The notes below the pieces were generated by a model. That model was not told the origin of the DNA and ran no database searches. It saw nothing but the letters and a program-made list of their open reading frames with translations. Source: Beroe forskalii (taxonomy: Eukaryota; Ctenophora; Nuda; Beroida; Beroidae). From it: DNA of 64,000 bases. The stretch covers positions 483,018 to 547,017 of the forward strand of contig WFMF01000025.1 of assembly GCA_011033025.1 (NCBI GenBank), read 5' to 3'. Position numbers and translations under genes: made by a program. This document shows positions 33,798 through 46,920 of this stretch, piece by piece (the stretch's first letter is position 1; every line of letters begins with the position of its first letter).

Positions 33798-34060
33798 CTA
33801 GAGCTGTGCCCCTGTCCCCTGCTGGGCTGTCTCCCTGTTTCCTACTGGGGCTGTGCCCTTGTCAACTGATTGGGCTGTGCCACTGTTACCTACTGGGGTT
33901 GTGCCTCTGTCCCCTGCTGAGGCTGTTCCCCTGTTCCCTGCAGATGCTGTGCCCCTGCCTCCGTGCTGGGGCTGTGCCCTTGTCAACTGCTTGAGCTGTG
34001 CACCTGTTCCCAGCTCGGGCTGCGGCCTGCGCCCCAGACTCCCCACAAAGGTGCTCAGTG
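33798..34060. repeat. ~30-bp minisatellite
   Basis: Units of type GGGCTGTGCCCCTGTCCCCTGCT. All three plus frames and one minus frame stay open through it, giving spurious Leu/Pro- or Gly/Gln-rich frames. Confidence 0.8.
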
Positions 34061-35458
34061 TGATTATTATATGATGATATCTGTGATGATTATATCCAAT
34101 AATTGTGGGGTTATGTCTGGATGGGGCTATGTCGGGTGGGGTTATGTTTGGGAGTGGTTCAGGGGCATGGGGGAGGCAACACAGGGTGGGGTTTTGTCCT
34201 GATGGGATTATGTTTGGGTGAGGTTTTGTCTTTACACACCAGCTTTATTCACACAATACTCAACTGCATTGTGCCTCAAAATGCCAATTCATAGAATGAA
34301 TTAGAGTGAAACCAGGCATTGAGGATCATAATTCAACTTTCGAATATCATGAAGGACTGGAGAGTCAACAAAACACGAATTCCACTGGCCTATTTCTGTA
34401 ACCAAAAGGTATTGAGGAGGGCTGGCAATGGACAAGTTCTGAAAGTGCCTGGAAAATTTGAACATTCTACCTCTACTGTGGTAACCATGCTAACAAACAA
34501 TAAGGGGGGAGTATTTGCATTCCACATGCACAGTCCCGGTGGCAAAACCCTGCCATACTTCTGGTTGTCACCCGGAAACCAAGAGCACTGTTGACGACCA
34601 AATTTATGATTTTTTAAAAGATGGTTTAATTTAACTTAATTAGAATGCATCAATGAGTTAAATTTGTGTTGATTGATTAGAATTTATTTACCAGCATAAT
34701 TGACACTTTCAACTTTCATTGCTGCAGTACTGCTGTAAAGTGTAAACACTGGCATGCAGCAGACCCTAGGCTCGGCTATATGCCACCTATTAATAGCAGT
34801 CATGCCGAGGCATGTAGCTTCAGAACTTTTACTTCCTCTCAGTATGCTGAGATAGAGTTGGTGCCCAGTCACCAACTCTCTGATTTGCAATCCCTATTTC
34901 AGAGCATCAGACATTCTACTGGTGCCCAGTAATCAGATCACCAGGCACCATATCTAGCCAGTGAGGAGTTATTCTTATGTTGTCGGTAATTTGATTATCC
35001 TCTCCGCTACTTTTAAAGAGAGCCCCAGCTGTCAGCTATCGCAGCACTGTCTTAACATGCACCAATTGGACAAGTGCCATGGTGCATTGGACGACTGTAG
35101 TTTCTTAATTTCCAAAAAATTAATGAGTAATGACGAAATTTAAAAATTGAGTCTTGGTTAGGGTTTACAACCAGTTACTGCTTTCAAAATTGAGGTTCGA
35201 CAACCAGTCATAACACTTCTGCCACCGGGTGCACAGTACACGCATAATAGCCAATATCCTTGTGCCCATTTTCATGATTCATGGTTGCTAAACAAGTTTT
35301 AAGCATGTGAGATAGTTCAAATTGCCTACAAGAAAGGCCAGTATGTATTTATTATGTGCTACAAAGATGACTGTATTTGTTCTACAAAAAAGGTGCTAAA
35401 TTAGAATAATTCATTCATTTATTTATCCTTAAACTTTCAGGAAGACGGTTACTTGAGA
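34061..35458. other. No recognisable gene
   Basis: GGGGTTATGTCTGGATG-type short repeats occur at 34105-34230. An open frame at 34319-34594 has no recognised domain. Confidence 0.35.
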
Positions 35459-35466
35459 TTGATCAC

Positions 35467-36137
35467 CAGGGCCGTTGAGAGGATTTTAGGGGCCGGCGAC
35501 ATTCTTACCAGGGGCCTATTTTCTTTTCCGCAATGAGCCATTTTTCATTCAGAGCAGGGGTCTGGGGGCGGCAGCCCCCAGAAGCCAGACATTATGAGTA
35601 AATGAAATGACCGTCTCATTAGCATTTTTGTCTCTATTTAAAGTTTCCTGTCAAGGCAACATCAAGAAATCAATTCCACTGCAATGATAAGCAGGGGTCT
35701 GGGGGCAGACGTTCTGACTTTCTGAGTAAATGGAATGACTGTCTCATTACCATTTTTGTCTCTATTTAAAGTTTCATGTCGATGCAACATCAAGAAAGCA
35801 ATTCCACTGCAATGATAAGCAGGGATCTGGGGGTGGCAGCCCCCAGAAGCCAGACGATCTGAATGAATTGAATGGTTGCCTCAATGGCATTTCTCACTAT
35901 TTTTGATATCTGATGTTTCATGTCGAAGCAACATCAACTCATCAAGAAAGCAATTTCACTACAATCATAGCAGGGGTCTGGGGGCCACAGCCCCCAGAAG
36001 CCAGACATTTTGAGTAAATGAAATTGCCATCTCAATACAATAATCGAAAATATTTTTCTATCTTGGCATTTTTGGGCCTATCTTGGAGGCCGGGGCCAGT
36101 GACAGTTGTCGCCGTAACACCCCTCTCAACAGCCCTG
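35467..36137. mobile_element. Non-autonomous hAT-type element, 8-bp target duplication
   Basis: Termini CAGGGCCGTTGAGAGG and the inverted CCTCTCAACAGCCCTG, flanked by TTGATCAC on both sides (35459-35466 and 36138-36145). An 8-bp duplication and CAGGG-type ends are the hAT signature. The 671-bp body is mainly four copies of a 130-150-bp repeat, each starting GCAGGGGTCTGGGGGC and containing a GGGGGC/GCCCCC hairpin, which are internal repeats of the element. No transposase. Confidence 0.85.
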
Positions 36138-36154
36138 TTGATCACCTGATTAAG

Positions 36155-36362
36155 GGCTAGTGTCCCATATCATTTGAAAGCCTTCATTATCTATGATAAT
36201 GACGTTACTCAGAAAAAAATACATGTCAGCATGTTAGGGTTAGGATCAGGTTTAGGGTAAGAATTAGGGTTAAGGTTTTGGTTAGGTTATAGAATGATAC
36301 AAAAAGATTGAGGTTTAGATCTGTGATGTCACTCAGCCACTCAGCCAGAGTCATATTAGTAC
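36155..36362. mobile_element. Decayed copy of the TTAGGG-containing MITE
   Basis: Starts GGGCTAGTGTCCCATAT and ends near CCAGAGTCATATTAGT. It shares ATGATAATGACGTTACTCAG and the interior GTTAGGGTTAGGATCAGG with the better-preserved copy at 59567-59819. Confidence 0.7.
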
Positions 36363-36529
36363 TTCTTGCCAATTCAAGGGCAGCTGCCACAACAATCTTA
36401 GCCAGGACAGCTATCAGAACATTAGGCACTTATTTTTACCACCCAATGGGTGGCTATCAGAGTATGATCACTTACCTAGTTACTGATCCACCTGACAAAT
36501 ATGAAATACATAAGCAGGAGTCAACAAAC

Positions 36530-37330
36530 TGCTTGCCAGGCATTGCCTGGCCCCATGCATGAAGCACACACACCCCGACTCACAGTTGGGACATTTATTT
36601 CATTTAAGCTTAGGGGACAGACAACATCTGGCAACAAACTGCAAACATAAAAAAGGAACATTAAATAGCTGCTATTCAATATTCCTCTTTGATTGGCAAG
36701 GGAGGAAATGATACGATATAATTTATAAATGTTGCAAATAATAAATTTCGTCTTTTACTAAATTTTGTCGTTTACTGTGATTTCTTCATCTTTTGGACAG
36801 TCACATTTGCGTTTTCATTTGTGTTCTCGCCATCCAGTCAGAAAAAATAAATAAGAAACGTTCGTCGAATCCTTCCGGGACACGTGTGTGTCCCAAAAGG
36901 ATAAGTTATTCTTATTTTTGAAAGAGAAAAAATTAACTAATCTTTCTGGGACGCGCGGTGTGGACTCTCATGAGGGTTGCCAAACGTTATCTGTCCCATA
37001 ATTTCAAATTAAATAAATTTTATTTGCTAGTCGGGGCCGCGCGCGCAAGGGGCCAGGCAACAGGATCGGCCAACAAAATTTTTTCATGTTGCATTGCAGT
37101 TGTAACTCACAAACTCAGTCACTGCAGTGATTCATTGTTATGAAATTTCTTAAGCCCGCGCCGCATGGGTGTGTGTACGCGATGCGCGCTTTCTTCATAA
37201 GCAGTAAGTTGCCAGGCGTTGCCTGGCCCCCTCGCGCGCGAAGTGCGCGCGCCCCGACAACGTCTGGCAAGCACGGCAAGCGAATTCTGAAGAAGCGCGC
37301 CGCGCAATGTGAACAGGGGTATAGGTGTCC
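36530..37330. repeat. GC-rich hairpin elements
   Basis: At 37209-37275, TTGCCAGGCGTTGCCTGGCC is followed by CGCGCGCGAAGTGCGCGCG and closed by the inverted GACAACGTCTGGCAA. A related module lies at 36533-36625 (GCCAGGCATTGCCTGGCCCC ... GACAACATCTGGCAAC). GC content is far above the surroundings. Both relate to the cluster at 56.7-57.4 kb. No coding assignment; open frames here are composition artefacts. Confidence 0.6.
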
Positions 37331-38386
37331 AGCAACCTCGACCTTTAAAGGAGTTTAACGACCATTTATTTTTTGAGAACAGCAAAATTGTAAATTTAGC
37401 CACTGCTACTGGTTAGGGCCAATTTTGAGCAAACTTTAACTAGATGGATTTTACCCATCCCTAGCGCGCAACACTCGGAAATTTGGAGGGTCGTGTTGCG
37501 GAAAAAAATGGCGCGCGGCGGAGGGTAGGGTAAAATCCTACTAATTTTAACTAAGTTCAACTCAATCACTAGTAAGGAGCTTCGAAACTTTATTTACTTG
37601 AAGCTGAAGTCATTAATTCATTATAGAACCCCATATCAATATCGTAATTGATTGGTCGTCCCCAAGAAAATAATTGGTTCTCCTTTTTTTCAGCAAGCGC
37701 ATCCCCTAAATTGGCAAAAAATACTGTGCAATTTTTGAGGAAATTAAACATTTTGCAGCAGTAGTCGGTACGTATTTATTCAAACTATTAAACTTGTAGC
37801 AATCTTGAGCACTAACATAATATAGTAACATGATAGTCAAAATCTACCATATTAAGTATGTGTAATTCGGTATTTCTTATCTATTAGAATATTTTTGGGG
37901 TTGGTTTGAATTTGGTAAAATATAAAATAATGGACGGGTAGAATGTCGTTGCAAATTGATTAATATCGATTAGAATCAATCTACGATTAATTAATTGTAG
38001 ATTGAATTTGTATAAAATCATGCAATACCAGAACATATGATAATTATAACAACTGATAGACTCTGGACAATGGAATTATACTGCGCAATTAATTAGTGTG
38101 AGTTTATCAGAAACGCAGTAATTAAGTGACGCAGTTCTTAATACACATTATAATACAGAAATCAGGCACTATTTATTCCTCTTATAAAAATTGATAGAAG
38201 TTCCGGATTTAAACGTATTTGAATTATCGTATTGCAATTTGCACGTGGACTAAATTGATAACGTAAACATTTCCATACAAATTGCAAAACGAAACGACTG
38301 CTTGAAACGGTTTGAATACTTGAATGTTTTTGGTTATAATACTGTACAGCGATGCAAAATGCAATCAAGTAGGTTTGATTGCAATG
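37331..38386. other. No gene; dispersed short element at 37436-37545
   Basis: TAGATGGATTTTACCCATCC ... GGAGGGTAGGGTAAAATCCT looks like a small dispersed repeat whose parts recur at 9638 and 56490-56545. The rest is AT-rich and featureless. Confidence 0.4.
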
Positions 38387-38388
38387 TA

Positions 38389-38803
38389 CTCTTCAGTCTC
38401 AAATAGATGGGGGGGAGACGATTACAGTTTTTTTGGATTTTTACTACGGTGGGGGACAGTTATTTAACACCCTCCCCGTTTAGAAATTTTGAAAATTTTG
38501 AAAAAAATACAGACCTACATAAATCAAAGATAAATTCATATTTTTTGCTAGAATTGGGCAAAATCAAGCAGCAACCTGAAAGCTTTGCCAACTGTTTCTC
38601 AGAATTACGATCTTTGTCTCGATCTGAGTCCATACTCCATATCTTTCTATCTTTGATCAATGTGGGTGCTTCAAACCATTCGATTGAAATTTACCTCCCT
38701 TCCCTCTTATTTGCAACCCCCCTTTTTACGACATTTATAAAAAAAACCTACACAGGGGGACAGTTATTACACCCCCCCCCCCCGTCTATTTGAGACTGAA
38801 GAG
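38389..38803. mobile_element. 415-bp MITE with TA target duplication
   Basis: Termini CTCTTCAGTCTCAAATAGA and the inverted TCTATTTGAGACTGAAGAG, flanked by TA at 38387-38388 and 38804-38805. C/G homopolymer runs sit just inside each end. The interior plus-strand open frame (38407-38793) spans the whole element including its ends and is not a recognised protein. TA duplication points to Tc1/mariner or a related group. Confidence 0.8.
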
Positions 38804-38805
38804 TA

Positions 38806-40410
38806 GATAGGTAGGTAAATGTTAACTTTGGTAATATCATCGCATTCCTGTCTTTCTTGAATGATTTGCAACACACAGTACTACAGTACTACAGTATCAT
38901 GTTCTTCGATCCCCGATTCTCCAAAAATGAGATTTACTTCTCGCTTGCCCCCCAAATGCAAAATAGGGCACGTGTGAGCTATAGAACTAAAATTACAGAA
39001 GACCAAAATATAATTACAGGATCATTGAATCTAAGGTTAACCTATGTTTTTCGTTCGGACAGCCCATTGGCCATTGCCATCATTCTTGAGCGGATCGGAC
39101 TTTTCATTGGCCATTGCCAGCATTCTCCATTAAAGTATTAAAGTATCACTTTAACTGCTTTATATATACAAACGTATAGGCGCTTCATATAATATATGAT
39201 GATGATGTAAACCCCGCGAATAGGCAGCTCAACATCAAGGACCTACAACATTGCGTTATAATAATTACAGCAATTTATCCGCCTATTTCTCCCATGTGCA
39301 TTACACCTTTAGAGTAAGACAAGAATCATCGCGAGAGTTAGATTATGTGCCCAATGTTTAGTTCTAGTTATCTCTGCAGAAATTCAACGGAAACTGTTAA
39401 AAAGTTCTAGTGTCAAAAATTTTTTAAATTTTACATTTTTGGTCGTCCCCATATGGTCTTCAGTTCTCAATGATATTGATTAGGGTATAGAACACTACAA
39501 TTAATCAACACCATGAACATTGGAAACAATGTATATGATTATATACTCATATGTTTACTCTTGGTGTGTTTTAATTTATTCTTTGTGTATATATGGACCT
39601 TATTTTGCATTTCTATAATTTATTTTAACTTATTCTAATTAACTTTAAATTATTTTCATTGAATTTGAATGTCATGATTTCATTATTGAGAAAACTTAAG
39701 TCTTACTATTTTAGGGGTACATAACTGACTGATTTAGTATGTTGAGGATTAGGAAATTGAGCTCTGTTGCGGCAAGGCAAAATTTTTAATCTTTATCTTT
39801 TGTAGAACAAATACAGTAATCTTTGTAGTCAAGCCACAGAACTCTTTATCTTTAACGAAAATATTTTCACATAGCACAATTACAGGTTATAAAATTAAAA
39901 CATCTAGTTTAAAGCATCTTCTTTGTTGAACAAATACAGTCATCTTTGTAGTCAAGCATTTTCATATACAATGGACAGCACTTAGTCGATCATTAAGACT
40001 GTTAGGCGTTAGCAAGGCCACCACAACCCAGAAGCTTCATTTGTAAAGTTAATTTTGTAGAGTTAGAGTTACATTGTTTTATGTACTTGTTGAATGTGCT
40101 GTGGAAATTGAAAATGGAATTAAATTCTATACACTTGTGATTCAAATATACTTGTGATGTTTGATATGATTGATCATTGCAGTGAAACACAGAAATCTCA
40201 ATAATGAAATCAATACACTGGTGATGTTAGGATTGGGAAGTTCATTATAATTTTGATGTCATATACAGTTTTCTTGACATTTGACTAAATGAACTGTGAC
40301 ACTATATGAGTTTTTTTTTCAAATCAATTAGAAAATAGCAGAAAAAAAAACTTTTTTATGGTTGAGCATGGGATTGCCAATTAGATCCTCTTACTGAGAA
40401 ATATCTATCA
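38806..40410. other. AT-rich, no recognised gene
   Basis: A ~120-bp direct duplication (GAACAAATACAGTAATCTTT, at about 39807 and 39928) is present. Nothing else was recognised. Confidence 0.4.
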
Positions 40411-40416
40411 CAGGAC

Positions 40417-40525
40417 ATGGCTATTGACTCTTACATTCAGATGAGATTGTACACCCTTACCAAAAGACAATTCTTATTCCTTTTCCTGTTGTTCTTTCTG
40501 TCATTCATTCTGTCACTTCTCATTG
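40417..40525 (+). CDS. Candidate first coding exon with membrane anchor
   Basis: ATG at 40417 opens a 36-codon frame ending in a good donor (ATTG|GTAAGC). The peptide is a short polar head (MAIDSYIQMRLYTLTKRQ) followed by about 18 hydrophobic residues (FLFLFLLFFLSFILSLLI). That is the pattern of a type II signal anchor, as in Golgi enzymes. An acceptor-like ATCACAG lies just upstream, so the exon could follow a 5' UTR intron. A phase-compatible acceptor (TTTATTTCTAG|GA) occurs at 41390, but the sequence after it is not recognisable. AT-rich DNA can produce hydrophobic frames by chance. Confidence 0.3.
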
Positions 40526-41083
40526 GTAAGCAACAAGATCCTAAAATTTAATATAATTTTTCGATATTTTTGTTAATTTGATCCTTCATGATATCAAGTG
40601 AATGAGATGAGTGAAAGTCAATGATGATAATGAATGGAATGAATCTAAAAATTTCACACAACCAGCAAATCTACTGACAGTTTCAGAATTTAAGATTCCA
40701 TCTTCAGGATCTCTATGTGGATGTTAATAATAATAATAATGAGTGTAATTTAAACATTGCTATTAAGCTTCAAGCCTTTGTTAATCATCCTGAGTAAAAT
40801 ATGGAGAAACATTCATTATTCTAAGTTATATCAATAGCTTTAAGTCAAGTAAGATTTGTTTAGATATGATGTGCTTTGTCATGTGAACATGTTTTGTTCA
40901 GAGTACAATCAACCTCTCATATGGTTTTTTAAACTAATCAATTTTTTGTACCCTGCAAAAATTTCTCAGTTTTCGCTTCATTTTAGACATTTGTTGTCAC
41001 TTGCAATCACCATATTACATGTTTTATGATGATTGTGACACAATGTATGCTTATATGCTAGGATTGATTAATCCATCATAAGG

Positions 41084-41390
41084 TAGGTAGGTAGGTAAAA
41101 TGCGCTTCCGCGGAGGCGCTGTGCCATACGACATGGCCCCTCATAGTCTGAGAGGCAACGGTCGCGGTTTGGCTGATAATATGTTGGCATAACTAATAAT
41201 CTATAGACAGGACAGATATCTATACAGAGTATTGTTCGCTTATCTATATTCTCCAATTGGGTAATAGACCCCAATGGCCCCAGCTCAAGCAGTTATCTGT
41301 CTGTTCAACTTGAGCCGAATACATACAGTTTGCTTCTTTTTGAGCAATGAAGCAACCAAATCTTCTCCTCCCATTCTTCTTTATTTCTAG
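41084..41390 (-). mobile_element. Possible LINE 3' end with (TACC)n tail
   Basis: On the minus strand a GC-richer stretch (GTATGGCACAGCGCCTCCGC) ends in a TACC tetranucleotide run at 41084-41096. This is the form of a LINE 3' end with a microsatellite tail. No coding part was found. Confidence 0.3.
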
Positions 41391-42500
41391 GACAACTAAT
41401 GGGAAAGAATGTCCTGTGTCATGTTCCTCATTATTTAAATTGGAACAGAGTGAATAACCCTTTTTGGTTTGTTTCTATTTCTTGGTATGTTTTTTGTATA
41501 TTCCTGCAGGTAAAGCTCCTGTCCTTAAGGTCCTTTTTTGCAATCGAAAAGTGTGTTTTGTTCAGGCTCAAGAATGAGGCAGTTTACTATGTTATTACTA
41601 AAGTGTCTCTGAGCAGTGTTCTCTGGTCGACTATCATTAGCATCCACGTGCTTAGATTATTTTTGCCTACTTTTCACATAACTTTGATGGTTTAACAATT
41701 TAGTTATTTCTTGTTTCATTTTCGTTTTATCCATTGTTTACCTAATAAAGGATGGATTTTCTGTCAGTACTTCCATATTTTATAGCTGATGTTTAGTATA
41801 TAATACTGTATTATGAGTTACCTTGCTTTTTCTCTGTTAATTTATGATTTGTGCAGTTCACAGATTACCTTGACGGTAGGGTGTGGTTAGTTGCATTAGA
41901 TTCATGAATTCTTGTCATAGTTATCCATGGTGTTACTACTGCATGTGATGAGGTATCCACTATCAAAGTCCTTTTTCATATCTTTTTTGGCGTGTATGAA
42001 AAGCTTTTTGTGTTTCATTGATGTACTCTCAAGTAGGTTTCATCGCAACATTTATGTCTGATATCTATCAGAATGGCTTTTTGGTTGACTTTAATAGTTT
42101 AATGCTGGGACAGCTTAAAATTGTGTGGTTTTTCTATAAGTGATGGCGTGTTATTCGTTTCTAAAAACTGCATTTTCATTATCCACTGGATACAAGGGAA
42201 TAATTAGTCTAAAACTTCCCAGTTTAACGAAGTTGGTGTGCAATGATTTTTGTTATATCAATAAAGTTTGTGGTCTTTTTCCATTGACAAAGTGGTTATA
42301 GTATTCATGTTGATTAGGTAAATTGGTTTATTTGGTAAATTTGTAATGTATTTTTTTTAATTTTGTACTACTACTAGGTTGGAAGCAAATTTTTGGTGCA
42401 AGCATTTTTTGTTAAATGCATGAAGTTACCACGTAAATTTCATATGGTGTAACAGTGTTGCATTCAGTACATATTGTTCATGTGCCCACTGGAAACAGCT
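41391..42500. other. AT-rich, no recognised gene
   Basis: An open frame covers 41399-41695 but has no recognisable domain. Confidence 0.35.
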
Positions 42501-42529
42501 GTGTTTGGAGCAAACGGCTTCCAGGTCTT

Positions 42530-43990
42530 GGTTCTTGGGGCAGAGAACAACACTGTTATTCTCCACCCACCCCACTTTGAAAGGAAAGTAGAGTGTTGCC
42601 AAAACTGTGACCTGATATAGGGCCTTTATAACTGGCAGCAGTTTTGTAATAGTGAGGAGTTATTAGATTGCTTGGGAGTTGCTTTGGTTGTTGAGCTCAT
42701 ATGGAACTATTTGGCTCACATAGAGCTGTTGGGTTGTTAGGCTAAATGTAGATATGGAGCTATTTGGTTTGATGGAGCTATAATGTTTTTTGGGCTCACA
42801 TGGAGCTATTGGGTTGTTGGGCTCCCATGCCATGGTTCTTGGGGAGGAGGATACACTGTTGAGCCTCCACCCACCCCACTTACAAAAGAGAGTGGGGTGT
42901 TGCCAATAGCCAATGACCATGGTGATTTGCTTGGTTTGATGGGCTCACATGGAGCTATTGGTTGCTGGGCTCCCTGGAGCTATTTGGTTGATGGGCTCAC
43001 ATGGAGCTTTTTGGGTTGTTGGGCTCCCCTGGAGCTATTGGGTTGTTGGGCCTCCTGGAGCTATTGGGTTGTTGAATTCCCTGTAGCTATTGGGTTGTTG
43101 GGCTACCCTGCAGCTATTGGTTGTTGGGCCCCTTTGAGCTATTGGTTGTTGGGCTCCCTTGGAGCTATTGGGTTGTTGGGCTCCCTTGGAGCTATTGGGT
43201 TGTTGGGCTCCCTGGAGCTATTGGTTGTTGGGCTCCCCTGGAGCTATTGGGTTGTTGGGCTCCCTGGAGCTATTGGTTGTTGGGCTCCCTGGAGCTATTG
43301 GGTTGTTAGCTCCCATGCCATGGTTCTTGGGGAGGAGGATAACACTGTTATTCTCCACCCACCCCACTTACAAAAGAGAGTGGGGTGTTGCTAATAGCCA
43401 ATGACCATGGTGATTTGCTTGGGTTGATGGGCTCACATGGAGCTATTGGGTTGCTGGGCCCCCCTGGAGCTATTGGGTTGATGGGCTCACATGAAGCTAT
43501 TGGTTACATTGGGCCCCTGAGCTATTGGGTTGTTGGGCTCTCCTGGAGCTATTGGGATGTTGGCCCCTGAGCTATTGGGTTGTTGGGCTCCCCTGGAGCT
43601 ATTGGTTGTTGGCCCCCTGGAGCTATTGGTTGTTGGGCTCCCCTGGAGCTATTGGTTGTTGGCCCCCCTGAGCTATTGGGTTGTTGGGCCCCTGGAGCTA
43701 TTGGTTGTTGGGCTCCCTGGAGCTATTGGGTTGTTGGGCTCCCTGAGCTGTTGGTTGTTGCTCCCCTGAGCCATTGGTTATTGGCCCCCTGAGCTATTGG
43801 GTTGTTGGGCCCCCTGGAGCTATTGGTTGTTGGGCTCCCTGGAGCTATTGGTTGTTGGGCTCCCTGGAGCCATTGGGTTGTTGGGCTCCTGGAGCTATTG
43901 GTTGTTGGGCTCCCTGGAGCTATTGGTTGTTGGGCCCCCTGGAGCTATTGGGATAGGGCTCACAAGGAGCTTTTGAGTTATTGGGTACAT
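42530..43990. repeat. 27-30-bp minisatellite with three larger embedded duplicates
   Basis: Unit of type GGAGCTATTGGGTTGTTGGG + CTCCCT, some 40 copies from about 42690. Three copies of a ~110-bp block (CATGGTTCTTGGGGAGGAGG ... CCACCCACCCCACTT) interrupt it at about 42530, 42830 and 43315. Plus frames stay open through the array (WSYWVVGLPGAIGCW patterns) because units lack stops; this is not evidence for a protein. Confidence 0.85.
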
Positions 43991-44389
43991 GGAGATACCT
44001 ACTGTTGTTGAGCTCACATGCAGACACATATTGTGGTCGAATGCTGTTGGGATACATTCAAGATAATGTGGTTCCTGCAATAGTGGTGGCTAGTTGGGCA
44101 TATAGAAAGGTAGTAATTATATTCATTGATCCCTTACTGGTTTTGCTGCACTAGTGATGATGTAACTTGTATGACATATCATAGAGAGGCTCTTGACACA
44201 TCAAAATACTCACAAGTTACAAAACCAATAGAACGCGTTAGGATGCGTTCCACTACTGGTGAGTTCAGTAGGAATTTGCTAGCATAGTGCAATGCTAGCG
44301 ACTCGTCAGCTCAGACCTAACCGTCAGGGATAAAGCAGTTAAGGACAGTCTCCAGGGCAACCGACTAGGAGGAAAATGCATCATTATTT

Positions 44390-46353
44390 GGTTCTAGTAC
44401 ACTCTCTGGAAATCAGTCACGTGGGAAAAAAGCAGTTTTCAGCCTTATTTGTGGTCCTTGTGGCCCCTTATAGACGAAAAAGTCCATTTTAGCCCAAAAA
44501 TGGGGGTTTTCGAGAGGCTGTAAATCGTGAAAATGGTCGAAATTCAAAATTCTGAAAGCAGCATTTTCTTAGTTGGATCAAACTGTACTGACCTGCAAAA
44601 TTTCATGAGTTAACTAGTAAGTTTATTAGGACGACCCCCCCGGCCAGACACTGATCAAAATTCAGAAAATTCTCGGACATACTTGGACTTGGGGATAATT
44701 ATGGTAAAAAAATGCACCAGTATTTGGTTCTAGTGCACTCTCTGGAAATCAGTCACATGGGAATAAGCAGTTTTCAGCCTTATTTTTGGTCCTTGTGGCC
44801 CATTATAGACGAAAAAGTCCATTTTTAGCCCAAAAATGGGGGTTTTCGAGAGGCTGTAAATCGTGAAAATGGTCGAAATTCAAAATTCTGAAAGCAGCAT
44901 TTTCTTAGTTGGATCAAACTGTACTGACCTGCAAAATTTCATGAGTTAACTAGTAAGTTTATTAGGAGGACCCCCCCTCCGGCCAGACACTGATCAAAAT
45001 TCAGAAAATTCTCGGACATACTTGGACTTGGGGATAATTATGGTTAAAAATGCATCAGTATTTGGTTCTAGTGCACTCTCTGGAAATCAGTCACATGGGA
45101 AAAAGCAGTTTTCAGCCTTATTTTTGGTCCTTGTGGCCCATTATAGACGAAAAAGTCCATTTTAGCCCAAAAATGGGGGTTTTCGAGAGGCTGTAAATCG
45201 TGAAAATGGTCGAAATTCAAAATTCTGAAAGCAGCATTTTCTTAGTTGGATCAAACTGTACTGACCTGCAAAATTTCATGAGTTAACTAGTAAGTTTATT
45301 AGGACGACCCCCCCCTCCGGCCAGACACTGATCAAAATTCAGAAAATTCTCGGACATACTTGGACTTGGGGATAATTATGGTTAAAAATGCATCAGTATT
45401 TGGTTCTAGTGCACTCTCTGGAAATCAGTCACATGGGAAAAAGCAGTTTTCAGCCTTATTTTTGGTCCTTGTGGCCCATTATAGACGAAAAAGTCCATTT
45501 TTAGCCCAAAAATGGGGGTTTTCGAGAGGCTGTCAATCGTGAAAATGGTCGAAATTTTAAATTCTGAAAGCAGCATTTTCTTAGTTGGATCAAACTGTAC
45601 TGACCTGCAAAATTTCATGAGTTAACTAGTAAGTTTATTAGGACGACCCCCCCCCCCTCCGGCCAGACACTGATCAAAATTCAGAAAATTCTCGGACATA
45701 CTTGGACTTGGGGATAATTATGGTTAAAAATGCATCAGTATTTGGTTCTAGTGCACTCTCTGGAAATCAGGCCCATTATAAACGAAAAAGTCCATTTTTA
45801 GCCCAAAAATTGGGGTTTTCGAGAGGCTCTCAATCGTGAAAATGGTCGAAATTCTAAATTCTTAAAGCAGCATTTTCTTAGTTGGATCAAACTGTACTGA
45901 CCTGAAAAATTTCATGAGTTAACTAGTAAGTTTATTAGGACGACCCCCCCCTCCGGCCAGACACTGATCAAAATTCAGAAAATTCTCGGACATACTTGGA
46001 CTTGGGGATAATTATGGTTAAAAGTGCATCAGTATTTGGTTCTAGTGCACTCTCTGGAAATCAGTCACACGGGAAAAAGCAGTTTTCAGCCTTATTTTTG
46101 GTCCTTGTGGCCCATTATAAACGAAAAAGTCCATTTTAGCCCAAAAATGGGGGTTTTCGAGAGGCTGTAAATCGTGAAAATGGTCGAAATTCAAAATTCT
46201 GAAAGCAGCATTTTCTTAGTTAGATCAAACTGTACTGACCTGCAAAATTTCATGAGTTAACTAGTAAGTTTATTAGGACGACCCCCCCCCCTCCGGCCAG
46301 ACACTGATCAAAATTCAGAAAATTCTCGGACATACTTGGACTTGGGGATAATT
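44390..46353. repeat. 337-bp satellite, left part of the array
   Basis: About six units, marked by CTCTCTGGAAATCAGTCAC at about 44403, 44739, 45076, 45413, 45756 and 46052. Each unit includes AAAAATGGGGGTTTTCGAGA and a C run of 7-10 before TCCGGCCAGACACTGATC. Length differences come mainly from the C run. One unit (about 45770) lacks some 40 bp. The array is cut at 46353 by a transposon and continues at 52605. Confidence 0.92.
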
Positions 46354-46689
46354 CTACAGTCACACGGAAAAAACAAGTAACTGACATTTTGGTCAAAATT
46401 GAGTTATATATATTGCCGTGATCTGCAAGCGATTCTGCACATCCTCCAAAAGGTTTGGGGACCAAAAGATGTCTAGAAATCAAGATATTCGATTTCTAAA
46501 ATTTTGTTAACCAAGTAACTGACATTTTGATGCCCTAAGAAAAAACAAAGTAATGATATGATTCAAAAATCGTTAAGGAAAAACCTGTTAATGTTACTGA
46601 CTATTTGCCGATGAAGCAAGTATCAGTTGTTGTTAAAAAGATAAAATCAAGTTAATGTTTTTTTAAACTACAGAAAAACACAGTTTGAG

Positions 46690-46920
46690 TTTTTTGTACT
46701 AAGATATCTGTTTTTTTCACTAAGGAAACTACAAAGCATATGTTTTTTGTACTAAGATATCTGTTTTTTTCACTAAGGAAACTACCAAGCATATGTTTTA
46801 TGTACTAAGATGTCTGTTTTTTTCACTAAGGAAACTGCCAAGCATATGTTTTTTGTACTAAGATATCTGTTTTTCGACCTAAGGAAACTACCAAGTCTGT
46901 GTTTTTCGTACTAAGGTAAA
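46690..46920. repeat. Left subterminal 53-bp array
   Basis: GTACTAAG occurs at 46696, 46749, 46802, 46855 and 46908, an exact 53-bp period. Units contain TTTTTTGTACTAAGATATCT and CACTAAGGAAACTACCAAG. Confidence 0.9.

Noticed and set aside
42783-43956. Trp/Gly/Leu-rich plus-strand frames (WSYWVVGLPGAIGCW) as a membrane or silk-like protein
   Set aside because: Several frames are open at once and shift with unit-length changes; no start, splice or composition support.
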